Assembly: GCA_046297695.1 (NCBI GenBank)
Contig: JBKBHF010000014.1
Coordinates: 13,319 to 77,318, forward strand
Length of the DNA stretch: 64,000 nucleotides
Direction: 5' to 3'
Source of the DNA: Permianibacter sp046297695
GTDB taxonomy: Bacteria; Pseudomonadota; Gammaproteobacteria; Enterobacterales; Permianibacteraceae
A program made the translations under genes and the position numbers. Of this stretch, positions 1 through 8,728 are shown piece by piece. Each line of letters starts with the position of its first letter. Positions within the stretch are counted from its first letter, which is position 1. Below the pieces are notes generated by a model, which made no database searches, had not been told where the DNA came from, and saw only the letters and a list, made by a program, of their open reading frames with translations.

Positions 1-48
1 CCGAATATCCGGCCGACGCACTTCGTCATGCAGGATCAGTACGCGCAC
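1..48 (-). CDS. 5' end of an unidentified gene of the LPS operon (partial)
   Basis: Only the first 16 codons are present. Reading leftward from a GTG two bases after the stop of the neighbouring glycosyltransferase gives (M)RVLILHDEVRRPDIR and then the window edge. The tight spacing fits continuation of the waaC-lpxL-waaG operon. A start of the MRVLIL kind is common in GT-B glycosyltransferases, but too little is visible to assign a function. Confidence 0.4.
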   Translation of the reverse strand, partial: MRVLILHDEVRRPDIR

Positions 49-50
49 GG

Positions 51-947
51 TCAGCGCACTCCTTTGAGCTTCATCAACAAGTACTTTCGTAAGTAACTCA
101 GCTTGAAGAGATGGGCCGGGTAAGCCTTGATTGCCTTGCGATACAAGGCATCGGCTTCGACCCAGGCTTTACCCAGAAACGCCGAACGAAACTGCGACAA
201 CAGGCGATTGCTGAGAAAACGCTGCCGGTAGCGCATGATCTCCGCAGGCAGCAATGAGGGCTGAAAGATGGTATCCACCAGCAGCTCGCCGGCCTGCAGG
301 GTATAGCCGAGCTGGGTACGCAAGCTGTCATCGTGCCGGTGGACGCGCAAGACCGGCGTCTTGACATGGATACAGGAATGCATCGCCAGGGCGTAGGCAA
401 ACACGGGGACATCTTCGGTGTTGCGCAGCGCTTCCGGAAATTTCATTTTGGTGAAGATCCGTTTGTGCATGACACAAGCACCGTTGGCCAGCACCAGCTT
501 CTTGTCGAGATAATCGAGAAACCGCTGCCGACCGATGCGCCGCAGCCGGCCCACCGCCCGATAGCGCTCCGAGCCATCGGGCTGGCGCGTCACGTAATCC
601 GCGACCACCATCTCGGCCATTGCTGCCGGATCACGCAGCACAGCAAGTGCAGCGGGCAACAATTCATCATCCGCATCAAGAAAGATGAGATGGTCGTTCG
701 CCGCCAGCGCAACGCCGCGGTTGCGGGTTGCCGCGACGCCGGCATTCGTTTGATGGATGCAGCGAAGTCGCGGATAGGCTGACTGCAAACGGTCGAGCCG
801 CATTGCGGTATCGTCAGTTGAGCCATCATTAATCACGATGAGTTCATCATCGGGACCAAGCTGCTCGTGTACCGAGCGAATCGCGCGCTCAACCAGATAG
901 CCGTAGTTGTAGCAGGGAATAATGATGCTAAAGCGAGGCTGGTTCAT
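51..947 (-). CDS. family 2 glycosyltransferase, LPS core/O-unit type
   Basis: A 298-residue protein of the GT-A (GT2) fold that should move a sugar from a nucleotide sugar to an LPS or glycan acceptor on the cytoplasmic face. The N-terminus has the nucleotide-binding start IIIPCYN followed by VINDGSTDDT. The metal-binding motif LDADDE lies near residue 92. No membrane segment is evident, and the C-terminal third is basic, consistent with peripheral membrane contact. It overlaps the 3' end of waaG by 20 bases, so it is part of the same transcript and probably adds an outer-core sugar. The acceptor and donor cannot be read from the sequence. Confidence 0.88.
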   Translation of the reverse strand: MNQPRFSIIIPCYNYGYLVERAIRSVHEQLGPDDELIVINDGSTDDTAMRLDRLQSAYPRLRCIHQTNAGVAATRNRGVALAANDHLIFLDADDELLPAALAVLRDPAAMAEMVVADYVTRQPDGSERYRAVGRLRRIGRQRFLDYLDKKLVLANGACVMHKRIFTKMKFPEALRNTEDVPVFAYALAMHSCIHVKTPVLRVHRHDDSLRTQLGYTLQAGELLVDTIFQPSLLPAEIMRYRQRFLSNRLLSQFRSAFLGKAWVEADALYRKAIKAYPAHLFKLSYLRKYLLMKLKGVR

Positions 948-2079
948 GGCGATGCACCGGTAACGAAAGTATCAGATCGGCAGCGCGCCGTGGCATGTCA
1001 TAGATGTCGGCGCTTGCCGCGTACGCAAGTCCGGACTGTTGCATGCGAGCGCGGCGTTCGGGCCGGGCAATCAAGTCCGTCAACGTCTGCACATAGTCGT
1101 CTAGCGCGAAAGGCTCTGGCAGAACCACACCTGCCTGAGCCTGCTCGATGTAGGGCGCATAACCGCAGCGCTGTGAACACAGCACCGGCAGGCCGGCAAC
1201 CAAGGCTTCCAACAGCACCGTACCGGTGTTCTCGTGATAGGCCGGGTGCACCAAGCAATCCGCTGCCAACATCAGCTCGGGGATATCGCTGCGCCCGCCT
1301 GTGAATGCCACTTGTGACAAAACGCCCAGCGCTTTGGCCTGCGCTTGGTAAGGCGCCGGATCATCCTGACCGACGACCCAGAATCGGATGCGCGCGCGTT
1401 GCTCAGCTGGCAGCGCAGCCAGGGCACGCAGGCTGCGATCGACGCCTTTGATCCGGAATCCGGAACCGACCGAGAGCAACACCACCTCGTGCTCGGCAAC
1501 GCCGAACGCCGCGCGAACACGCTGCCGAATGCGGTCGGCCTCGGCAGGACGACAGCGGTCGCGAGCAATCCCGGGTGGCAACATATGCAAGCGCTCTACC
1601 GGGGTGTGGTAATGATGACGGAACTTGTCCTGCTCCATTGCAGAAATCTGCAGGATGTGGGTTGCGGTATCGGCGCCGAATACGGCAGCCTCCGCTCGCA
1701 GGAAATGGCGATAACGGCCACTGAGCCGATACAAGGCCGGGAGCGGTTTCAGCGCCAGCTTTGCCGCAAAGCACGGATCGGCAGCATAGTGGAAATCGAG
1801 CCCCGGCATGCGATTGAAGCCCACCACACGATCAACCGGATCCGTCGCCAGATCGGACAGCACGCGGGCAATAAACCGCTCGTTGCGCCGCCAGTTCTGC
1901 CAGCTCTTGATCGAGAACTGCCGAATTTCCATGCCGTCTGGCCTGTCACCTTCCCAAGCGAGCACATAGAAACGAATCTTGCAGCCGCGGTCGCGCAGTT
2001 CCGTGGCGATGCGCAGCGCATCGCGCTGCAAGCCACCGTACGGAAAATAGTTGTAAAGCGTGATGGCAATTCGGGTCAT
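928..2079 (-). CDS. waaG: LPS core heptose glucosyltransferase I (WaaG/RfaG)
   Basis: A 383-residue GT4-family GT-B enzyme that adds the first outer-core hexose to heptose II of the LPS inner core. It aligns by eye along its whole length with enterobacterial WaaG: the N-terminal YFPYGGLQRD, VVGFNRMPGLD near residue 87, LPPGI near 168, the hinge with GSGFRIKGVDRS, and the C-terminal donor-site block HPAYHENTGTVLLEA with its conserved Glu. Family length is about 374. Its ATG overlaps the lpxL stop as ATGA, which indicates translational coupling. Being next to waaC supports the core-assembly role. Confidence 0.93.
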   Translation of the reverse strand: MTRIAITLYNYFPYGGLQRDALRIATELRDRGCKIRFYVLAWEGDRPDGMEIRQFSIKSWQNWRRNERFIARVLSDLATDPVDRVVGFNRMPGLDFHYAADPCFAAKLALKPLPALYRLSGRYRHFLRAEAAVFGADTATHILQISAMEQDKFRHHYHTPVERLHMLPPGIARDRCRPAEADRIRQRVRAAFGVAEHEVVLLSVGSGFRIKGVDRSLRALAALPAEQRARIRFWVVGQDDPAPYQAQAKALGVLSQVAFTGGRSDIPELMLAADCLVHPAYHENTGTVLLEALVAGLPVLCSQRCGYAPYIEQAQAGVVLPEPFALDDYVQTLTDLIARPERRARMQQSGLAYAASADIYDMPRRAADLILSLPVHRHEPASL

Positions 2080-3665
2080 GACGGCAATCTGGACCGGAGT
2101 TCAGTCGGTTTGGCCGCATATGCACGCCGAATGGCTGCCGGCACCGTAGTCTCCAGAAAATAGTGATTACTGAGCGACTGCCAAACCGTTTCCGGTTGTA
2201 GCGTCGTAATGGCGGCACATTGCCGCGTGATGGCACTGAGATCGTTCAGTCGACTGTCGAGGCTGTCCTGACCAACCTGGTGCACACTGAACGGCAACCA
2301 GACCAGCTCGGCATCGCCGGTTAACGCCAGCACAGCGAGATCCGGCGCAGCCAGGTGCAGGTTCGCCGCATGCAAAATCGCAAGCTGGTGCGCGATGGCT
2401 GGCAGGAGTGCGGACTGCTGCTCGGGCTGGCGCAGACGCTCGACAACGGAGACAACGGCCGGGTCAAATAACCACACAGCCAGCGCACGGTCCCGGCAAT
2501 ACCACACCTCAGTCGGCCCAAGCACCGTTACCGGCAACGAAGCCTGATCGGCGGTCAGCCGTTTCACTTTGGCGAATTGCTGCCGCAAGCGCGATCCGAT
2601 CGACATGTCGACGGTTTGCAGCAGGCGCTGGTTGACAGCCGACCACGTCTGCATCGAAGCATCTGATTGCGTGCTTAGCCTCGTGGCGGTTTTTAGTACC
2701 TTGTCGAGCCGCTTGCCGCTGATCTCGTTACCGCTGTAACGCGCGCGACGAGCGGGATACAGTGCAGCGGATTCTGCCGGTCGCGTCTTGAACCGCCGGT
2801 GCAGCCACAGGTAATCGGCTGGATGTGCGCGCAACCACTGCTCCAGAAAGGCATTGGCGGTGGCAGCGTCGTCGGCGTCGTCGCCGCTCGGAATGGAAGT
2901 CAGTGGCGGATGCAGTATCAGTTTGATGCCGCGCGCGGTCCGGACATGGGTAAACGGCAACACGGTTGCGCCGGACAGCTTTGCAAACCGCGACGTGGCC
3001 GTGATGGTCGCAGCCGGAATGCCGAAGAACGGCGCGAATACGCTGTGCTGGGCACCGTAGTCCTGATCGGCGGCGTACCAGACACAGCCACCGCTCTTCA
3101 GCCAGCGCAGCATGGCGCGGACATCATCACGCGGGATCAGCGGAAAATGCCGCTCACGGCCGCTGCGCATGGCCTGTTCGAACAGCGGATTGGCATGCGG
3201 ACGATACATGCCGGCAAGTTGGCAGTAACGCGCCAACGACACCGCGCCGAGCTCCAGATCAGTCAGGTGAAAAGCCAGCACCAAAACGCCTTTACCTTTC
3301 GCTGCAGCGGCCTGCAAATGCTCAAGCCCTTCGATCTCAACATGTTTGGCTAATTGCGCCGGCGTACTGAACCAGACTTTGGCGGTTTCCATGAATCCAA
3401 TGGCGGTGTTACGAAAATTGCTGCGCGCCAAGTGCAGACGTTCGGCCAAAGATTTGTTCGGAAAGCACAGCTCCAGATTACGCAAGGTGATCTGGCGCCG
3501 CTCGCGCGCCAGCGGCCACAGCACGGTACCGAGCCCGGCGCCGAGCCAACGGATGGCCCGCAACGGCAACAGCGCCACGGTGCGCATGAACAACAGTTGC
3601 AGCGCGACCGGCCAGTTGCGTAGCCACATCAGCCACGACGTTTTCGTTGATGATTGGCGTTGCAT
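2076..3665 (-). CDS. LpxL-type lipid A acyltransferase with a C-terminal kinase-like extension
   Basis: The start is set at the ATG that overlaps the waaC stop by one base; an upstream in-frame extension would run inside waaC. About the first 305 of 529 residues form an LpxL/LpxM-family acyltransferase that transfers a secondary acyl chain to Kdo2-lipid A. It has one N-terminal membrane anchor, the catalytic H-x4-E as HLTDLE, WYAADQDYG, and the closing YLWLHRRFKTRP. Normal family members end about there. The extra 220 residues include IAHQLAILHAANLHLAAPDL and RLNDLSAIT, a pattern that resembles the catalytic loop and C-lobe of WaaP/InaA-type LPS kinases without their Asp and Asn residues. That reading is my inference. 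Confidence 0.85.
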   Translation of the reverse strand: MQRQSSTKTSWLMWLRNWPVALQLLFMRTVALLPLRAIRWLGAGLGTVLWPLARERRQITLRNLELCFPNKSLAERLHLARSNFRNTAIGFMETAKVWFSTPAQLAKHVEIEGLEHLQAAAAKGKGVLVLAFHLTDLELGAVSLARYCQLAGMYRPHANPLFEQAMRSGRERHFPLIPRDDVRAMLRWLKSGGCVWYAADQDYGAQHSVFAPFFGIPAATITATSRFAKLSGATVLPFTHVRTARGIKLILHPPLTSIPSGDDADDAATANAFLEQWLRAHPADYLWLHRRFKTRPAESAALYPARRARYSGNEISGKRLDKVLKTATRLSTQSDASMQTWSAVNQRLLQTVDMSIGSRLRQQFAKVKRLTADQASLPVTVLGPTEVWYCRDRALAVWLFDPAVVSVVERLRQPEQQSALLPAIAHQLAILHAANLHLAAPDLAVLALTGDAELVWLPFSVHQVGQDSLDSRLNDLSAITRQCAAITTLQPETVWQSLSNHYFLETTVPAAIRRAYAAKPTELRSRLPS

Positions 3666-4693
3666 CAGGGCCCCGCAATGACGCGTGGCAGTTGCCCTGC
3701 CAGCGTCTGCCATACCCGTTCCGGCGCCACCGTCGCATAGCAGGCGGGCGTCACGGCGCTGGCCGCTTTGTAGTTGCAATCACGGCGTAAACATGGCGCA
3801 CAGGGAAACTGTGCGGCCAGATGCAGCTGGCCATCGCCATGGGTACTGGTCAGCGCCGGATTGGTGGCGCCATAGATCGACACCGACGGCACGCCGAGTG
3901 CGGCCGCGAGGTGGCCCAGGCCGGTATCGACCGCGACCACGCCATGCACGGTGCGCAGACGCGCAGCCAGTTCCGACAGCGAACTGCGCGGCAATACCTG
4001 AATGCCAGGGCCGGAACGGGCGATCCGTTCGGCACGGGCCTTTTCCAGATCACTGCCCCACGGCAGCCAGACCTGATAACCCTCGGCGACGGCGCGCGCG
4101 GCCAGCGCATTCCAGTACGGCTCGGGCCAGTGCTTGCTGGCCCAGGTCGTGCCGTGGAAAAAGAGCAGCGCCGGCTGGGCCGCCGGCTGGCGCTGACCGG
4201 CCAAGCCGTAATCGGCGGCGGTGTCCGGCACGGCATAACCAAGCGCCTTGGCGAACAGCTCGCGTTGCCGGCGCACGGCGTGCTGGTCGCGCGCGACAGG
4301 GTAGCGGTGCCGGTAGGTCAGCGCCGCCAGCCGCTCGCGTACCGAGCCAAAATCAAATCCGGCGACCGGGCCGTTCGCGAGCCAGGCCAGCGCGGCGCTC
4401 TTGGCCAGCCCCTGGGCGTCGATGATGAGGTCATAACGGCGCGTCCGCAGGGTCTGCCGGAACGCCTGCCAGAGCGGATCGCGCTTGAGTGCCAGCGGCT
4501 GCTTGCGCCAGCGTCGCACCGCCACCGGAATGACGGTATCGACCGCCGGATGCCAGCCCGGGATCTCGGCAAATGCCTGCTCGACCAGCCAGTCGGCGCG
4601 CAAACCCGGAATGGCCCGGGCCGCATCGGTGAGCGCCGGCAAGGCGTGGATGACGTCGCCGAGCGAGCTGGTTTTGACGACGAGAATGTGCAT
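3665..4693 (-). CDS. waaC: ADP-heptose:LPS heptosyltransferase I (WaaC)
   Basis: A 342-residue GT9-family GT-B enzyme that adds the first L-glycero-D-manno-heptose to Kdo2-lipid A at the inner membrane. The N-terminus MHILVVKTSSLGDVIHALPA is the family signature, and the C-terminal donor-binding block VDTGLGHLAAALGVPSVSIYGATNP near residues 260-285 is also typical. The ATG is preferred over an in-frame GTG 12 bases upstream because the family starts with M-x-I-L-x-V-K. It is the first gene of a leftward operon whose genes overlap. Its donor is made by the divergently transcribed hldE and by hldD. Confidence 0.93.
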   Translation of the reverse strand: MHILVVKTSSLGDVIHALPALTDAARAIPGLRADWLVEQAFAEIPGWHPAVDTVIPVAVRRWRKQPLALKRDPLWQAFRQTLRTRRYDLIIDAQGLAKSAALAWLANGPVAGFDFGSVRERLAALTYRHRYPVARDQHAVRRQRELFAKALGYAVPDTAADYGLAGQRQPAAQPALLFFHGTTWASKHWPEPYWNALAARAVAEGYQVWLPWGSDLEKARAERIARSGPGIQVLPRSSLSELAARLRTVHGVVAVDTGLGHLAAALGVPSVSIYGATNPALTSTHGDGQLHLAAQFPCAPCLRRDCNYKAASAVTPACYATVAPERVWQTLAGQLPRVIAGP

Positions 4694-4760
4694 GCCGACA
4701 GTCACGGTCCGGGAAAGGCGGCCATTCTAGCCGGTCGGAAGCCGGCCGGTCAGGTCGCCA

Positions 4761-4769
4761 TGCTAGAAT
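4761..4769 (+). promoter_or_regulatory. extended -10 element, probable hldE promoter
   Basis: TGCTAGAAT lies 36 bases before the hldE GTG and matches an extended -10 (TGn plus TAnAAT-type hexamer). No good -35 is seen. If it is used, transcription starts near 4776, downstream of the in-frame ATG at 4760, which supports starting hldE at 4805. Confidence 0.45.
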
Positions 4770-4804
4770 TGCCGCCCTGTTTCCCGCGCCCACAATCCCT
4801 GCTC

Positions 4805-6235
4805 GTGAAGACCCAATTCCCGCAGTTTGACCGTGCCCGCGTGCTGGTCGTTGGCGATGTGATGCTCGACCGCTACTGGCATGGCGGCACGTCGCGCATT
4901 TCCCCCGAAGCCCCGGTGCCGGTGGTCAGGGTCAACCAGAACGAAGAACGCCCCGGCGGCGCCGCCAACGTTGCGCTCAATATCGCCAGCCTCGGCGGCG
5001 CAGCGACCCTGCTCGGTCTGACCGGCAACGACGAAGCCGCGGATGCACTGGAAAGCCGGCTCGCCGCCGCCAAGGTGCAGGCGCGTTTTGTTCGCATCGA
5101 CGGTCTGCCGACCATTCTGAAGCTGCGCATTCTGTCGCGGCACCAGCAACTCATCCGGCTCGATTTCGAGGAAAGTTTTGGCGACAAAGGTCAGGACCAG
5201 TTGTTGAGCCAGTTCAGCGCCGCGCTGGACGGCATCGGCGCGGTGGTGTTGTCCGACTACGCCAAAGGCGCGCTGCAGCGGGTGCCAGAATTGATCGCGG
5301 CGGCGCGGGCGAAGAAAGTGCCGGTGCTGGTCGATCCAAAAGGCAAGGATTTCTCGATTTACCGCGGCGCCAGTTTGATTACGCCGAACATGAGCGAATT
5401 CGAAACCATCGTCGGTCACTGCGCCAGCGAAAGCCAGATTGTCGAGCGCGGCCGCAACATGCTGCGCGAACTGCAGCTCGATGCACTGCTGGTCACCCGC
5501 GGCGAACACGGCATGACCCTGCTGCGCGAACACGAACCGGAATTGCATCTGCCGGCGCAGGCGCGGGAAGTCTATGACGTCACTGGTGCCGGTGACACCG
5601 TCATCGGCACACTCGCCGCCGCGCTCGCCGCTGGCGATGATCTGCCATCGTCGGTGGCGCTGGCCAATCTCGCCGCGTCGATTGTCGTCGGCAAACTCGG
5701 CACCGCGACCGTGTCGGCGCCGGAGCTGCGCCGCGCGCTCAACCAGCAACACGATTCGCTGCGCGGCGTGATGACCGAAGAGCAGCTCTTGATCGCGGTG
5801 CAGGATGCCAAAGCCCACGGCGAGAAAGTGGTGTTCACCAACGGCTGCTTCGACATCCTGCATGCCGGCCATGTCACCTATCTGGAGCAGGCCCGCAAGC
5901 TTGGCGATCGCTTGATTGTCGGCGTCAACACCGACGAGTCGGTGCGCAAGCTGAAAGGCGATGGCCGCCCGGTCAACAGCGTCGATCGGCGCATGCATGT
6001 GCTGGCGGCGCTGGAAAGTGTCGATTGGGTGGTGCCGTTCGCTGAAGACACACCGGCGCGGCTGATCGACGCGGTGATCCCGGACATTCTGGTCAAGGGT
6101 GGCGATTACAAACCGGAAACCATCGTCGGTGCCGATACCGTGCTGAAGCACGGCGGCGAAGTGAAAGTGCTGACCTTTGTCGATGGCGTCTCGACCACTG
6201 CCATCATCAACTCGATCAAGGCCGACCGTTCCTGA
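4805..6235 (+). CDS. hldE: bifunctional heptose-7-phosphate kinase / heptose-1-phosphate adenylyltransferase
   Basis: A 476-residue cytoplasmic enzyme, the same length as E. coli HldE (477). Residues 1-318 are a PfkB/ribokinase-type kinase that phosphorylates heptose-7-phosphate at C1: GDVMLDRYWHG near the start, GGAANVALN, and the anion-hole motif TGAGDT near 260. Residues from about 344 are a nucleotidyltransferase that activates heptose-1-phosphate with ATP, with FTNGCFDILHAGH at its start. The GTG start gives the family start (V/M)KTQFPQFDRARVLVVGD. A much longer open frame upstream runs antisense to waaC and is not coding. Confidence 0.95.
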   Translation: MKTQFPQFDRARVLVVGDVMLDRYWHGGTSRISPEAPVPVVRVNQNEERPGGAANVALNIASLGGAATLLGLTGNDEAADALESRLAAAKVQARFVRIDGLPTILKLRILSRHQQLIRLDFEESFGDKGQDQLLSQFSAALDGIGAVVLSDYAKGALQRVPELIAAARAKKVPVLVDPKGKDFSIYRGASLITPNMSEFETIVGHCASESQIVERGRNMLRELQLDALLVTRGEHGMTLLREHEPELHLPAQAREVYDVTGAGDTVIGTLAAALAAGDDLPSSVALANLAASIVVGKLGTATVSAPELRRALNQQHDSLRGVMTEEQLLIAVQDAKAHGEKVVFTNGCFDILHAGHVTYLEQARKLGDRLIVGVNTDESVRKLKGDGRPVNSVDRRMHVLAALESVDWVVPFAEDTPARLIDAVIPDILVKGGDYKPETIVGADTVLKHGGEVKVLTFVDGVSTTAIINSIKADRS

Positions 6236-6272
6236 GCCCGGTTTTTTTGCGAATCATTTTTAGAGATTGAGC

Positions 6273-7226
6273 ATGAACAGCAAACTGATCATTGTCACCG
6301 GCGGTGCCGGCTTCATCGGCAGCAACCTCGTTCGCCATCTGAACCAGCGTGGCTACACGAACATTCTGGTGGTCGATGATCTGACCGACGGCCACAAGTT
6401 CAGCAATCTGGCCGGTCTGAAAATTGCCGATTACCTGGACAAGGACGCGTTTCTCGCCCGCATCCAGTGCAATGCCGATCTCGGTGAAATTCAGGCCGTG
6501 TTCCATCAGGGCGCTTGCTCGACCACCACCGAGTGGAACGGCAAGTACATGATGGACATCAACTACGAGTACTCGAAGCAGCTGCTGCACTGGTGTCAGG
6601 AACACAAGATCCCGCTGGTCTATGCTTCGAGCGCCGCTGTTTATGGCGGCAGCGAGAAGTTTGTCGAGCAGTTCGAGCACGAGAAACCGCTGAACGTTTA
6701 TGGCTACTCGAAGTACCTGTTCGATCAGTATGTGCGCCAGGTATTGCCGACTGCCACCGCACCGATCGTCGGCCTGCGCTATTTCAATGTCTACGGCCCG
6801 AACGAACAGCACAAGGGCGGCATGGCTTCGGTGGCGTTTCACCTGAACAAACAGCTGAAAACCGGCGATGTTTGCAAACTGTTTGAAGGCAGCCACGGTT
6901 ATGGCAACGGCGGTCAGCTGCGCGATTTCATCCATGTCGATGATGTCTGCAAGGTCAACCTGTTCTTCTTCGACAATCCAAGCAAGAGCGGCATTTTCAA
7001 CTGCGGCAGCGGCCGCGCCCAGCCGTTCAACGATGTCGCCAACGCAGTGATTGCCTGGCATGGTCGCGGCAAACTGGAATACATCCCGTTCCCGCCCGGT
7101 TTGAAAGAAGCGTATCAGGCCCACACCGAAGCCGATTTGAGCCAGCTGCGCGCGGCCGGTTACACGGACGCATTTCTGGATGTCGCCACCGGGGTCAAAC
7201 AGTATCTGGATGTGCTGAATCGCTGA
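6273..7226 (+). CDS. hldD: ADP-L-glycero-D-manno-heptose 6-epimerase
   Basis: A 317-residue extended short-chain dehydrogenase/epimerase that converts ADP-D-glycero- to ADP-L-glycero-manno-heptose, the last step before WaaC. The NAD(P)-binding glycine motif TGGAGFIGSN is at residues 9-18 and the catalytic Tyr/Lys pair occurs in VYGYSKYLFDQY near 141-145. The conserved YFNVYGPNEQHKGGMASV follows. The ATG is chosen over an in-frame TTG six bases upstream. It lies 37 bases after hldE and is probably cotranscribed with it; the hairpin just after it ends the unit. Confidence 0.96.
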   Translation: MNSKLIIVTGGAGFIGSNLVRHLNQRGYTNILVVDDLTDGHKFSNLAGLKIADYLDKDAFLARIQCNADLGEIQAVFHQGACSTTTEWNGKYMMDINYEYSKQLLHWCQEHKIPLVYASSAAVYGGSEKFVEQFEHEKPLNVYGYSKYLFDQYVRQVLPTATAPIVGLRYFNVYGPNEQHKGGMASVAFHLNKQLKTGDVCKLFEGSHGYGNGGQLRDFIHVDDVCKVNLFFFDNPSKSGIFNCGSGRAQPFNDVANAVIAWHGRGKLEYIPFPPGLKEAYQAHTEADLSQLRAAGYTDAFLDVATGVKQYLDVLNR

Positions 7227-7239
7227 GTTTTTCTGCCAA

Positions 7240-7269
7240 CAACAAGGGCGCCATACGGCGCCCTTGTTG
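7240..7269. terminator. bidirectional terminator between hldD and marC
   Basis: A perfect 13-base-pair stem (left arm 7240-7252, right arm 7257-7269) with an ATAC loop lies between two convergent genes. The flanking T-tracts are short, so its strength is uncertain. Confidence 0.75.
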
Positions 7270-7280
7270 CTTTCTGCGGC

Positions 7281-7886
7281 TCAGGGTCTCGGGTGATAGC
7301 CGAAATCGGCGGCAAACTCCAGCACACCATTGAGCAGCATCTGTACCGCAATCATGATCAGTAACATGCCCATCAGCCGTTCCATTGCCGCCAGACCGCG
7401 ATCACCGAGAATCTTGTAGAACTTGGTCGAGAAAATCAGGATCAACGCCGTCGCCAGCCAGGCGATCAACATCGCCAGCGACGACTCGATCAGATGGCCT
7501 TGCTGCTGCGAAAACAGAATCAACGTCGCCAACGTCGACGGCCCGGCGACGAACGGAATCGCCAGCGGCACGATAAACGGCTCGCCGCCCGGCATCTCGC
7601 CCATCACGCCGCCTTCCTGCGGAAACACCATTCTGAGCGCAATCAAGAACAGTACGATGCCGCCGGCAATGCTGATCGTCTCCGGCTTGAGACCAAGAAA
7701 GCCCAGCACCGTGGGGCCGAAGAACAGGAAAATCGCCATGATCAGCAGCGCGATCAGCATTTCGCGCACGATCACCTTGCGCCGACGCTTAGGCTCCATG
7801 TCTTTCAGCAAAGCCAGAAACATCGGCACATTGCCGAGCGGATCCATGACCAGAAACAGGGTCACGGTGGCGGAAATCAAATCCAT
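7281..7886 (-). CDS. MarC/YhgN-family inner membrane protein
   Basis: A 201-residue integral membrane protein with about six hydrophobic segments. The N-terminal FLVMDPLGNVPMFLALLK and the central IPLAIPFVAGPSTLATLIL are diagnostic for the MarC (UPF0056/NAAT) family. The biochemical role of the family is not established; the old link to multiple antibiotic resistance was withdrawn for MarC. The ATG start is chosen over a TTG two codons upstream. It converges on hldD across a shared terminator. Confidence 0.85.
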   Translation of the reverse strand: MDLISATVTLFLVMDPLGNVPMFLALLKDMEPKRRRKVIVREMLIALLIMAIFLFFGPTVLGFLGLKPETISIAGGIVLFLIALRMVFPQEGGVMGEMPGGEPFIVPLAIPFVAGPSTLATLILFSQQQGHLIESSLAMLIAWLATALILIFSTKFYKILGDRGLAAMERLMGMLLIMIAVQMLLNGVLEFAADFGYHPRP

Positions 7887-7943
7887 CGACAATCTCGTAA
7901 CAAAATGCGGATGTCGAGATTGTAGAAGGCAAGCTCACCGTTG

Positions 7944-8600
7944 TCAGGGGGTTGGCGTAAGCCGCGGCGCGAAACGCTGATGCAGCCAGTAATCCACGCT
8001 GACATAGCGGCCACCGCCGCTGAACAGCAGCATGAGCAGCATCAGGAAATAGGTGGCGGCGAACTCGATGCCATTGTTCAGCACGACGAAATTACCGGCT
8101 TCGGTCAGCCAATCGTAATTGCCGTGCTCCTGCAGCAGATCGCGGGCGCGGGCGAGCTTTTCCTGGGCGGCCATCGTGCGTTCGCTGGCCCAGAAACCGT
8201 CACCACTGGCGATGGCAAGCCAGCCGTTCTGCCAGTGCACGGTGATCATCGCGACCAGCATCGTGATCATCAGCGGTAGGCTGATCCAGCGCACACCCAG
8301 CCCCAACAGCAGCAGAATTGCGCCGAAAAACTCGGTATACGCGGCGAGTGCGGCCAGCAATGCCGGAAACGGCAGGCCGAGGCCCCAGTCCGGATTGCCA
8401 AACCATTCGACCACGGACGGGTTGACGCCGAGTCGGCCGAGACCCTCACCGGTTGCCCAGTTCAGCTTGTGGGTGCCGGCATCCCAAAACACCGGAAAAA
8501 GATAAAGCCGCAGCAACAGCGGCGGTAGACCGTCGAGCGGCAGCAGGGTGCGCGCAAACAGGCGCGAGTGGAAACGGGCAAGCGTAGGCAGCAATGGCAT
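7944..8600 (-). CDS. DoxX-family membrane protein
   Basis: A 218-residue protein with four predicted membrane segments (about residues 25-40, 75-105, 108-125 and 175-195). LLLRLYLFPVFWDAGTHKL and YTEFFGAILLLLGL are typical DoxX motifs. DoxX proteins are quinone-linked or stress-associated membrane proteins whose function varies; none can be fixed here. A charged loop of about 45 residues between helices 3 and 4 is longer than in minimal DoxX members. No partner gene is adjacent on the same strand within an operon distance that suggests a pathway. Confidence 0.75.
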   Translation of the reverse strand: MPLLPTLARFHSRLFARTLLPLDGLPPLLLRLYLFPVFWDAGTHKLNWATGEGLGRLGVNPSVVEWFGNPDWGLGLPFPALLAALAAYTEFFGAILLLLGLGVRWISLPLMITMLVAMITVHWQNGWLAIASGDGFWASERTMAAQEKLARARDLLQEHGNYDWLTEAGNFVVLNNGIEFAATYFLMLLMLLFSGGGRYVSVDYWLHQRFAPRLTPTP

Positions 8601-8671
8601 CGGGCAGATCTCGGCAATCTCAAGACGTGATGATTGGAAACCGCCGCTTCGCTCGCGTTACACCCAGGCAG

Positions 8672-8699
8672 AAAAAAGGCCCGCGCTTGCAGGCCTTTT
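8672..8699 (-). terminator. rho-independent terminator of bamE
   Basis: On the minus strand an AAAAGGCC arm pairs with GGCCTTTT across a 10-base GC-rich loop, followed by further T residues, about 30 bases after the bamE stop. Confidence 0.75.
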
Positions 8700-8728
8700 G
8701 CAGAGGAAAGTGGAGTATCCGGTGCCGG

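Noticed and set aside
3821..4804. The long in-frame extension upstream of hldE.
   Set aside because: It runs antisense through waaC and would add over 300 residues not found in HldE; the GTG at 4805 gives the normal length.
4763..6151. A 462-codon minus-strand frame opposite hldE.
   Set aside because: Shadow of hldE, which is complete and highly conserved.
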